DNA from: Clostridiales bacterium UBA4706
GTDB taxonomy: Bacteria > Bacillota > Clostridia > Oscillospirales > Oscillospiraceae
DNA length: 12,431 nt
Direction of reading: 5' to 3'
Assembly (NCBI GenBank): GCA_002404605.1
Contig: DHKA01000052.1
Location: forward strand, 1 to 12,431
The position numbers and the translations under genes are program-made. Below, piece after piece: positions 1 to 6,672 of this stretch; position 1 is the first letter of the stretch; every line of letters begins with the position of its first letter. The notes beneath the pieces are model-generated. The model was not told where the DNA came from. It saw only the letters and a program-made list of their open reading frames with translations, and ran no database searches.

Positions 1-2
1 CT

Positions 3-122
3 TATGCGATCGAAGAGATGACCGCAGGAGATTGGGATCTGACGCTGTTTACCTGCACGGTCGGCGGCCAAAGCCGCATAGCGGTGCGCTGTGAACGTAT
101 GCAGGATGATCCGGAAGGCTGA
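3..122 (+). CDS. Sortase, C-terminal end only (partial)
   Basis: Only the last 39 residues lie in the window; the gene starts upstream of base 1. The visible end contains LTLFTCT, followed eight residues later by an arginine in QSRIAVRC. This matches the sortase signature: the catalytic cysteine in a TLxTC strand, then the conserved arginine on the next beta strand that stabilises the substrate intermediate. Sortases are membrane-tethered transpeptidases that cleave a C-terminal sorting motif on secreted proteins and attach them to the cell wall or to pilin subunits. The class (B, C, D or other) cannot be decided from this tail. The frame ends in TGA ten bases before a strong terminator, so this is probably the last gene of its unit. 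Family assignment is fairly secure from the TC...R pattern; the substrate is unknown. Confidence 0.75.
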   Translation, partial: YAIEEMTAGDWDLTLFTCTVGGQSRIAVRCERMQDDPEG

Positions 123-131
123 ACAGAAACG

Positions 132-162
132 GCGTGCCCGCAGAATCGCGGGCACGCTTTTT
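132..162 (+). terminator. Rho-independent terminator after the sortase gene
   Basis: A perfect 10-bp GC-rich stem (132-141 with 148-157) encloses a 6-base loop and is followed directly by five Ts (158-162). It sits ten bases after the sortase stop codon and is a textbook intrinsic terminator. Confidence 0.9.
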
Positions 163-276
163 GTTGCCATTTGGTTTGTCCTATTTCTGAAAACCATTCA
201 GTGCTTCGTGAGCCTCGAAGCTGATCGTATTATCGTTAAAGTGGTCAAATCTCTTATATTTAGGGCATGACCATGC

Positions 277-301
277 GCACCCTCGATTAAAAATAGGGTG
301 C
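277..301. repeat. 7-bp inverted repeat at the recombinase truncation point
   Basis: GCACCCT (277-283) is the exact reverse complement of AGGGTGC (295-301), separated by an AT-rich 11-base spacer. The right arm coincides with the place where recombinase-like coding sequence begins. It could be a remnant of a recombination or deletion junction, or a small hairpin. Seven base pairs can arise by chance. Confidence 0.4.
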
Positions 302-1034
302 AGTTCAGGCCGAGGACGATTACCTGCTAACTACCAAACTGTTCTGCGGCTGCTGCGGCGCGTACCTCTGCGGCGAAAGCGGGACGAGCCGCACGGGTGT
401 GGTTCACCACTACTACAAATGTGTGTCCGTCAAGAAGAAGCGCACGGAGTGTCACAAAAAGCCCGTCAGGAAAGAATGGATTGAAGATTTGGTCGTCACC
501 GAAACCATGAAAATGGTGATGGACGACAAAGCTATTGAAGCTATCGTGTCCATGCTCATGGATTTGCAGGAACGCGACAACGTGAACGTACCGCTTTACG
601 AGCAGCAGCTCCGCGAGACGGAAACCGCCATCAATAATCTGCTCAACGCCATCCAGCAGGGTATCCTGACGCGCTCGACGAAGGAGCGGTTGGAAGAGCT
701 GGAAACCAGACGCGACGATCTGGAAACGAAACTCGCCTGCGAGAAGTTGGCGAAGCCGAAAATCAATGCCGAGTTCATGACCTTCTGGCTGCATCGCTTC
801 CGCAAGCTGGACGTGCGGCAGAAAAGCCATCGCAAAATGCTCATTGATACCTTCATCAACGCGATCTTTCTGTATGACGACAAGTTGGTTCTGACGTTTA
901 ACAAAGAAAGCGCAAAAACCATTACGTTTGCGGATTTGCAGGACGTGATAAACAGAAAAAGTGGTTCGGATTTGGATTGCTCCGCTGCACCACATCGTCG
1001 CAAGCTCCGTATCGCTTGCGACGATTTTTTGTAA
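297..1034 (+). pseudogene. Large serine recombinase remnant (C-terminal half)
   Basis: The frame opens abruptly after an in-frame stop at 294-296, with no start codon or ribosome binding site. It reads straight into DDYLLTTKLFCG, which in intact family members lies well inside the protein. A recombinase zinc ribbon follows: a CxxC pair near 345-356, the GESGTS stretch, then YYKC and a second cysteine in ECHKKPVRKEW. Next come a long charged helical stretch (about ELETRRDDLETKL) and the typical ending YDDKLVLTFN...GSDLDCSAAP. The N-terminal resolvase domain with the catalytic serine and most of the DNA-binding recombinase domain are absent, so the product cannot recombine DNA. A GTG at 399 could start a 211-residue product, but it lies inside the zinc ribbon and is unlikely to be real. 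The intact relatives are integrases of phages and conjugative elements. No other cargo of such an element is present, so this is a solitary scar. The last 14 or so codons run through a terminator hairpin. Confidence 0.85.
995..1030 (+). terminator. Plus-strand intrinsic terminator overlapping the recombinase end
   Basis: A perfect 11-bp inverted repeat (995-1005 with 1014-1024) with an 8-base loop is followed directly by six Ts (1025-1030). It ends plus-strand transcripts. The recombinase reading frame passes through it and stops at 1032-1034. Confidence 0.88.
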
Positions 1035-1068
1035 AAAAGTTAAGACCAGCGGCTGAGCCGGTGGTCTT
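1033..1068 (-). terminator. Minus-strand intrinsic terminator after the DUF1622 gene
   Basis: The arms 1042-1048 and 1062-1068 pair over 7 bp, and a further 3 bp pair inside (1050-1052 with 1058-1060) across a G/G mismatch. On the minus strand the stem is followed by AAC and six Ts (1038 down to 1033). It begins 13 bases past the stop codon of the DUF1622 gene, which it most likely terminates. Confidence 0.85.
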
Positions 1069-1080
1069 GACATGTATGTA

Positions 1081-1431
1081 TCAGTCTCTAAGATCGCTTA
1101 TGGCGGATAAACGCTTTTCCTCCATCTTGATCTCCCAATGGATCAGAATGCTCATAGCCGCATGGAGGATAATGATGGCGCCTAGTACAAGAAGCTCGCT
1201 CCACTCACGCACGATCACCGTGCGCAAAACCTCGCCGCCGAGCTTGAAGCACAGCGCAAGCGCGATCCCCTGCGCCATGGACAGCCGCGCATGCGGCTGC
1301 TTTTTGCAAAGACGTACAACGCTCTTTGCGCCGGAAACAAGAAGGATGACTGCTCCGGTCCCCTCCAATAGAATGATCCCGAACTGTACGAGGTATTTCA
1401 GCACGATTTCCGCCCAATGAAGTAATTCCAC
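1081..1431 (-). CDS. DUF1622 family small membrane protein
   Basis: This 116-residue protein matches the general look of the DUF1622 family. It has an N-terminal hydrophobic helix (about residues 8-35), a basic loop (KKQPHARLSMAQG), the stretch KLGGEVLRTVIVREWSEL, a last membrane helix (about 80-98) and a charged tail. The family's conserved region is the run around LRTV...W plus the following hydrophobic helix. Family members are short integral membrane proteins of unknown function, so no activity is claimed. The start is GTG, supported by GAAAGGT seven bases upstream (around 1441-1447); no in-frame ATG lies nearby. The gene follows the GLUG gene on the same strand after about 105 bp. It may share that transcript or have its own promoter at 1512-1540. 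A good terminator follows the stop. Confidence in the gene is high, and in the family moderately high. Confidence 0.82.
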   Translation of the reverse strand: MELLHWAEIVLKYLVQFGIILLEGTGAVILLVSGAKSVVRLCKKQPHARLSMAQGIALALCFKLGGEVLRTVIVREWSELLVLGAIIILHAAMSILIHWEIKMEEKRLSAISDLRD

Positions 1432-1455
1432 TCTCTTTTCACCTTTCTGCTTTAC

Positions 1456-1502
1456 AAAATACTTCTCTCCGGCAGATTGTGCGGACGCACCGCCGGAGAG
1501 AA
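1456..1502 (-). terminator. Strong hairpin between the GLUG and DUF1622 genes (terminator or leader structure)
   Basis: The arms 1463-1473 and 1492-1502 form a perfect 11-bp stem, and inside it a 5-bp GTGCG/CGCAC stem can also form. On the minus strand it is followed only by GTATTTTG, a weak T tract. It may be an inefficient terminator for the MMPL-GLUG unit, or a structured 5' leader of the DUF1622 gene if the promoter just upstream is used. Confidence 0.5.
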
Positions 1503-1511
1503 TACATATAA

Positions 1512-1540
1512 AGCATACAGGGAAATAAAGAATTCGTCAA
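1512..1540 (-). promoter_or_regulatory. Candidate sigma-A promoter for the DUF1622 gene
   Basis: On the minus strand TTGACG (1540-1535, five of six matches to the -35 consensus) is followed after exactly 17 bp by TATGCT (1517-1512, four of six matches to the -10 consensus). The -35 box overlaps the stop codon of the GLUG gene. The spacing is ideal, but the -10 is imperfect and there is no experimental support. Confidence 0.4.
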
Positions 1541-4188
1541 GAAGTTGTTAAGACTTTTTTCTTCTTTTTTCGGAGAATCACGAAAACAATTGCCGCAGCG
1601 ACTACAGCGCCGCCGGCAATGCCGCCGATAAGCCAGCCGGAATGGGACGTTTTCTGCGAAAGATAGACGATCGACGCACCGTTATCCAGCCGAAAAACGA
1701 TGTAGCTTCCGTCGCGGCTGCTGGAAAGCGGTGTGAGCACACCGTCTGCGAGTGTATACAGGCTTCCCGCAGATGCTGTGAGCATACGTACCGTAACCGG
1801 CTCAGAATAGTCCGAAACGCGCACGGTATATGCTGCGATAACCGTTTCCGGGTCGATTCCGAGCGCCTCGGCATCCGGTGTAAATGGCGCGGCGAGAAGC
1901 GTCTGGCCGTCACGGAAAACGCCTTCGGCAAGGAACAGCGGCTCATCTTCTCCTGTCGAGATCGTTGTGACCGGGCGGATGTACTCGCCTTCGACTGTCC
2001 GGCTGTAGTATATAGCCTCGTCCGGGTCAAAATCGTTCCATTGCCAGTACATCCCGTCCTCATCCGGAACGGAAGGAACCGAATCGATCTTTTCACCAAA
2101 CGGTACTTCGACGGTCTCCAGTGTTTCGCCATCCTTTACAAACGTCACGCCAATGCTGCGGAAGTAATCCGGCGTGTCCGGAAGAGCGGCGAAGCCTTCA
2201 TAGTCCATATAGTCCGCTTGTCCGGAGAAACTGAATCCGTCTACACCACCGACCGCAGAATCGGAATAAAGGTTGTCCGTGACATTTCCGTCGGCATATC
2301 CTGCCACGGAGCCGCAGAGCTCTGTTATATCCTCAAAGTGCGGCATGGCAAGGCACAAATCAATGTTCCTGCCAAGCCCGGCGATACCGCCGAGATACCG
2401 TTTGCCCGAGAGATTGACGCGCGCACGGCTGCTGCGGACAGATGCGGAGCTGTGTCCGACGATACCGCCGGCATATTCCTCTGCTACGCTCACCTCGCCG
2501 ACCGCGTCGCACGAGATTACAAGACCGTATTCCATGCGTCCGGCAATTCCTCCGGCGCAGGATTTGGAGGTGCTGACTGAAGAGCGGTTTTCGCAGCCGG
2601 AAATACGGGCAAAAATTTCGTACTTTCCGCTTCCGATCACCGCAGAGGAAAGATTGAGCTGATCTTCCCGATCAAAAGAGATGTCCAGCGAAACATTTCC
2701 CGCGATGCCGCCGGCGTTCGTATCCGCGCTGACCGACGCCGTATTCACACATTGCGTGATCAGACAAAGCGCCTTATCGTCATCATCGACATCGGATACA
2801 TCCTCCAGCTGCACAGAGGCGCTGCTCACGCTGTACATCATGTTCATAAGCGCCGTCGAAACGTTCATAAGCTGAGAGATCACATTCTGCATGTCGCCGA
2901 TCACTGTATCGTTCGCAACCGCATCCGTCATCTGTCCGAGCAGTGTCACGATCTGCTGCAAATTGTCTGAAAGATCGTCCATCGATCCGCTGTCGGGATC
3001 CATCCATCCACCAGACGGATCCCCGCTGCCATCTCCGGCGCCTGTATCACTACCGGCGTCGCTGCCGCCGTCATCGGGCGCCGGCCACGGAACATTCGGA
3101 TACATGCCGCCAATAATGTCACTGCAGTTTCCAAGCAGTTGAAGGATCTCCTGCAGCAGCGCCCGTGCGCTGGCCTGCGAATCGCCAAGATCGCCGAGTG
3201 TTGTGCGCATCAGGCTTTCGAGGCGGTAGAGCTGCGACTGCACCTCGCCGATGCCTGTGCCGGTAACATTCCAGACCGTATGCGGTTCGACCTGACCGAC
3301 AATGCCGCCGACATCCTTGCGTGCGGTGATCTCTCCGGCGTTCGTGCAGCCGATGATACGGCCGCTCTGCCGTCCGGCAACGCCGCCGACGTTGTAGCCC
3401 GTGTGGGGATATCCTACGTCGCCGTAGTTGTCGCAGTATTTGATGGCAGAGGTGTTCAGCCCGGCGATGCCGCCGAGGTCCGTGATATCAACAAGCGTTT
3501 CCTCCTGCAGCGTGAGCGAAGAAATGTCAAAGGACTTTTTCTGGTCCGGCTGCTCAACGGCAATACAATCCGTATTGACGCTCATGCGGTTTTCGCATTC
3601 GTCCAAAACGCCGCGGTTCTCTCCCGCGATGCCGCCGGCGCGGTGATATGCTGCAACGGAACCGGAGGTTTTGCATTCACTCACAAGCGCGCCCTCGGCG
3701 TTCAGCCCGACGATGCCTCCCGCGGCCGTCTGCGCGCGGATGTCTCCGTCAAAGCGGCAGTTTTCAATCGTTCCGTAGTTCACACCGGCAATGCCGCCGA
3801 TGTTCTCGCCGTTCCCGGAGGCGTGCAACGTGCCGGAAACCGTAAGATTTTTCACCGTGCCGGTTTTCAGTACCATGCGGAAAAGCCCCTGCGTTGAGGC
3901 GTCGCCGTCAAGGGATATGCCGAGAATGCTGTGGCCGCAGCCGTCAAACGTTCCGGCAAGCAGCGGGATGGGGGAAAACTCGCAGCCGGTAAGACTGATA
4001 TCGCAAGTGAGCACGATCGTTTTCCCTTCCGACCATGCGTCCGACGTACACAGCGCGGAAAGCTCCGCCAGGTCTTCGGCGGAAGATATCCGGATCGTAT
4101 CCGATGTGTCCGCATCCGCGGCAAGCGCCGCTCCGGAAAGTGAGAACAGAAGCAGCACGCACAGCAGCGCGGCGATCCATCGTTTCAT
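1537..4188 (-). CDS. Secreted, membrane-anchored GLUG-repeat beta-helix protein
   Basis: This 883-residue protein begins with a clear signal peptide: basic MKRW, a hydrophobic core and a likely cut after ALA near residue 23. Residues 131-298 hold six GLUG-type cores (GGIAG, GGIVG or GGVAG at 131, 157, 185, 239, 268 and 294). Four more lie at 493, 546, 574 and 600, with a degenerate GSVAG at 626. GLUG repeats form right-handed beta-helix surfaces in secreted bacterial proteins, including IgA1-protease-like ones, but no protease motif is seen here. Residues 310-490 break the helix with amphipathic helical segments and a Gly/Asp/Ser/Pro linker (371-400). After a non-repeat region (640-845) a membrane helix (851-872) and KKKKK anchor the C terminus; no LPXTG is present. 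The ATG overlaps the stop of the MMPL gene (ATGA) with GGGAGGTG nine bases upstream, so translation is coupled. The likely role is an extracellular partner or adhesin linked to that transporter; this is inference. Confidence 0.85.
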   Translation of the reverse strand: MKRWIAALLCVLLLFSLSGAALAADADTSDTIRISSAEDLAELSALCTSDAWSEGKTIVLTCDISLTGCEFSPIPLLAGTFDGCGHSILGISLDGDASTQGLFRMVLKTGTVKNLTVSGTLHASGNGENIGGIAGVNYGTIENCRFDGDIRAQTAAGGIVGLNAEGALVSECKTSGSVAAYHRAGGIAGENRGVLDECENRMSVNTDCIAVEQPDQKKSFDISSLTLQEETLVDITDLGGIAGLNTSAIKYCDNYGDVGYPHTGYNVGGVAGRQSGRIIGCTNAGEITARKDVGGIVGQVEPHTVWNVTGTGIGEVQSQLYRLESLMRTTLGDLGDSQASARALLQEILQLLGNCSDIIGGMYPNVPWPAPDDGGSDAGSDTGAGDGSGDPSGGWMDPDSGSMDDLSDNLQQIVTLLGQMTDAVANDTVIGDMQNVISQLMNVSTALMNMMYSVSSASVQLEDVSDVDDDDKALCLITQCVNTASVSADTNAGGIAGNVSLDISFDREDQLNLSSAVIGSGKYEIFARISGCENRSSVSTSKSCAGGIAGRMEYGLVISCDAVGEVSVAEEYAGGIVGHSSASVRSSRARVNLSGKRYLGGIAGLGRNIDLCLAMPHFEDITELCGSVAGYADGNVTDNLYSDSAVGGVDGFSFSGQADYMDYEGFAALPDTPDYFRSIGVTFVKDGETLETVEVPFGEKIDSVPSVPDEDGMYWQWNDFDPDEAIYYSRTVEGEYIRPVTTISTGEDEPLFLAEGVFRDGQTLLAAPFTPDAEALGIDPETVIAAYTVRVSDYSEPVTVRMLTASAGSLYTLADGVLTPLSSSRDGSYIVFRLDNGASIVYLSQKTSHSGWLIGGIAGGAVVAAAIVFVILRKKKKKVLTTS

Positions 4189-6461
4189 TCGGCGGCACCT
4201 CCCGTCTTCTTGTGAAATGTTGTCACTTCAATGAGCTTGTCGAGCAGCACAATGAGCTGCGGCAATACCGTCAAAACGAGAATGACCGAAATCAACGCGC
4301 CGCGGCCGACGGCAAGGCCGATATGCCCGATATAAACGTCCGTCACGCGGTAAGCGATCAGAATGCCCGCAACGGTCATAATGGTACCGGACGTCATAAC
4401 CGTCGGGAAACTCTCGTTGACTGCCAGCGACATAGCCTCCCGCGGCGGATGGAGCTTCTTCAGATCCAGATACCGGCTCATAATAACAATGGCGTAATCG
4501 ATCGTCGCGCCCATCTGGATAGCAGAAACGATCATATTCGTGACGAACGACGCGCGGGTGTGAGTAAGGTATGGGAATGTGAAGTTGATCCAGATGCTGC
4601 CTTGAATGACAAACACAAGGATCGCCGCACCTGCTACGGACTTGAATGTGAAGATAAGAATGATGAATACGAAGGCGATGGTGAGCAGATTGATGAGCAG
4701 CGAATCGCCGTTGAACGTGTCCGCGAGTTCCTTGGCGCTTGTCACGTCGCCGATGACAAGACACGCTCCCTCGCCATAGTATCCGTCGGCCAATGAGCGG
4801 AGCGCATTTACGAGCGCGACGCTCTCGTCGCCCTCGATGGGCACATCCGCCGTAATGACCATCCGGTCCCAGTTTTCACCGCGAAGCTGCGCCTCACCGC
4901 GTTCCAGCTCCCCGCGGAGACTGTCCAGCGTTTCCTGGGAATCGGCGTCCAGCGTCACGATGCCCTGATCGATCTTTTCAAAGAGGAACAAAAACACATC
5001 GATGAGCGGCACGGAATACGTCTCGGCATTGCCGAAGATCGGCTGATACTGCCCGTTTTCCACGCCGTAAGCGGCATAAAGTATTTCCGCCTCTTCAAAA
5101 TCGATGTTCAGCAGCATGGAGAGCATCCGCGGCGTGTAGGAATCCGTCAACACTTTCCCGTCCTCGACCTCAATATTGGCAAGGCCGGTGACGGTCTTCA
5201 CGTTGTCCAGTTCGGCAGCCTCGCGCAGGAACTGCTTTTCCGCTTCGTAGTTTCCGGTTGGCACGAGAACGGCGATCGTCGTGTCGTTCGCAAACGTGCT
5301 GGTGATCTTCCGTGCTGCCGCGCGGCTCTCGGAGTATTTGAGCTCGTCAATGCCCGCATCGTTGAACGCATATTCCGTCCGATTTGAGCACCAGATGGCA
5401 AGCGGAACAATAATGACAAACAGCGCAACAAAGCCAACGCGCGTTTTCATAAGGAACCGTCCCCAGCCGGTGATGTCGGGTACGTGGGATTTGTGCGCCG
5501 TCTTGCGCAGCGGGCGGAAGAACGTCGCAATCAGCCCCGGCATTAGAAGAAACACCGTAATAAGACTGCACAAAATGCCTTTGGACAGCACAAGACCGAG
5601 GTCGTAGCCCAGCCGGAACTGCATGAGCATCAGCGCGACAAGGCCCGAGATCGTCGTAAGACTCGAGGAAGAAATTTCAACGATGGATTTGGAAAGCGCT
5701 TCGATCAGCGCCTCGCGCTCCGTTGGGAAGCGGTCGATCTCGTCCTGATAGCGATGGGAAAATATGATGGCGTAGTCGATGGCGAGAGCCAGCTGCAAAA
5801 TAACGGCAATGGAATTGGTGATGGAGGATATCTCGCCCAGCCAGAAGTTTGTGCCCATATTGAGCAGCGCAGCGACAGAAAAGACAATGAGAAAAATGAC
5901 GACTTCGAAATAGCTGCGCGACGTAAAAAGCAGCACCGCCATGATGACGACTGCCGCGAGCGCCACAACGCCGACCATCTGCTGCGCGATTTCTCCGAGA
6001 AGATCCGCGCCGATCTCCGAGGAGGTGTATGTATCAAAGCCCGCCGTGAGCGCACGGATCTCGTTCATTGCCGCGATAACGTTTTCATCGTCGCTCGCGC
6101 CGCCAAAGGAGATCGTGAGAAGCGCTGCGGAATCCACAAAATGCGCCGGGGAATTATCAAACGTCACCCCAGTCACATGGTCAAGCGCCTCGATCTTTTC
6201 CGCAGCGGCGCTCGCACGCTCGTAGGTCGTATTCGCCAGCATAACGTTGGCGCTCGCATACGTCGTGAATTCGTTCTCCATAATTGTCAATCCGCGGCGC
6301 GTATCGGTATCGGGCGGGAGGAACGAGGTTATGTCGTTATTCACCTGCACGCGGCTGATGGAAAGGGCGCAGTAAACGCACGCGGCCAGAAACGCGGCCA
6401 TGATGATCACACGCTTATCCACGATCTGCTGCGATATTTTTTTCAGAATATTATTCTCCAA
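4185..6461 (-). CDS. MMPL/RND-family membrane transporter
   Basis: The product is a 758-residue membrane protein with the classic two-half RND layout. It has one helix (about residues 17-37), an extracellular domain, a helix bundle (about 160-320), a helix near 345-360, a second extracellular domain, then a last bundle (about 585-745). Each bundle carries the Asp-Tyr pair expected of the MMPL proton relay: AIDYAIIF (D229-Y230) and TIDYAIVI (D655-Y656). MMPL proteins export lipids or other hydrophobic molecules using the proton gradient; the substrate here is unknown. I chose a TTG start at 6461 because GGGGGA lies six bases upstream and the text then resembles family N termini (ENNILKKISQQIVDKR). 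An earlier TTG at 6524 would add 21 residues that do not look like the family and has no clear ribosome site. The 3' end overlaps the GLUG gene by four bases. It is the first gene of the unit, preceded by an AT-rich promoter region. Confidence 0.88.
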   Translation of the reverse strand: MENNILKKISQQIVDKRVIIMAAFLAACVYCALSISRVQVNNDITSFLPPDTDTRRGLTIMENEFTTYASANVMLANTTYERASAAAEKIEALDHVTGVTFDNSPAHFVDSAALLTISFGGASDDENVIAAMNEIRALTAGFDTYTSSEIGADLLGEIAQQMVGVVALAAVVIMAVLLFTSRSYFEVVIFLIVFSVAALLNMGTNFWLGEISSITNSIAVILQLALAIDYAIIFSHRYQDEIDRFPTEREALIEALSKSIVEISSSSLTTISGLVALMLMQFRLGYDLGLVLSKGILCSLITVFLLMPGLIATFFRPLRKTAHKSHVPDITGWGRFLMKTRVGFVALFVIIVPLAIWCSNRTEYAFNDAGIDELKYSESRAAARKITSTFANDTTIAVLVPTGNYEAEKQFLREAAELDNVKTVTGLANIEVEDGKVLTDSYTPRMLSMLLNIDFEEAEILYAAYGVENGQYQPIFGNAETYSVPLIDVFLFLFEKIDQGIVTLDADSQETLDSLRGELERGEAQLRGENWDRMVITADVPIEGDESVALVNALRSLADGYYGEGACLVIGDVTSAKELADTFNGDSLLINLLTIAFVFIILIFTFKSVAGAAILVFVIQGSIWINFTFPYLTHTRASFVTNMIVSAIQMGATIDYAIVIMSRYLDLKKLHPPREAMSLAVNESFPTVMTSGTIMTVAGILIAYRVTDVYIGHIGLAVGRGALISVILVLTVLPQLIVLLDKLIEVTTFHKKTGGAAE

Positions 6462-6465
6462 GAGA

Positions 6466-6473
6466 GGTCCCCC
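6466..6473 (-). promoter_or_regulatory. Ribosome binding site deciding the MMPL start
   Basis: On the minus strand GGGGGACC precedes the TTG at 6461, leaving six bases between GGGGGA and the start codon. This favours TTG at 6461 over the upstream TTG at 6524. Confidence 0.5.
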
Positions 6474-6551
6474 AGGCTCGGTTATTGTCCTTTTCAGATT
6501 ATCCGACTTTGCGAAAAAAAGCAATATTTTCTGACAATACTATACAAAACA

Positions 6552-6581
6552 ATTATAAGGAAATTATGAGAAGAGTCTTAA
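6552..6581 (-). promoter_or_regulatory. Candidate promoter of the MMPL-GLUG unit
   Basis: On the minus strand TTAAGA (6581-6576, four of six) and a perfect TATAAT (6557-6552) are 18 bp apart, in the AT-rich part of the 211-bp gap upstream of the MMPL gene. It would give a leader of roughly 85 bases. A second partial -10 (TATAGT) lies just downstream without a matching -35. Confidence 0.45.
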
Positions 6582-6623
6582 AGTTTTGAAAAACATGGCG
6601 GAGCAAAACCCTGCCAGAAGCAA

Positions 6624-6659
6624 AAACGGCAAGCCTCCGCATGAATGCTCATGCGGAGG
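6624..6659 (-). terminator. Terminator closing the murD-to-methyltransferase unit
   Basis: A perfect 11-bp stem (6634-6644 with 6649-6659) with a 4-base loop begins 13 bases past the methyltransferase stop. On the minus strand five Ts follow, but only after seven other bases, so efficiency may be modest. On the plus strand the same stem is followed by TTTT, but no plus-strand gene lies nearby. Confidence 0.65.
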
Positions 6660-6672
6660 TTTTGCATCGTTA

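Noticed and set aside
327..1073. Long minus-strand open frame (248 codons) opposite the recombinase relic
   Set aside because: The plus strand carries unmistakable recombinase motifs over the same bases. The minus frame has low-complexity composition, no ribosome site and no recognisable domain, so it is a shadow.
1640..1660. SQKTS before the C-terminal membrane helix of the GLUG protein as a sortase motif
   Set aside because: It recalls SPKTG-type sorting signals, and a hydrophobic segment and basic tail follow, but the essential glycine after threonine is a serine and no LPXTG is present. A plain membrane anchor explains it.
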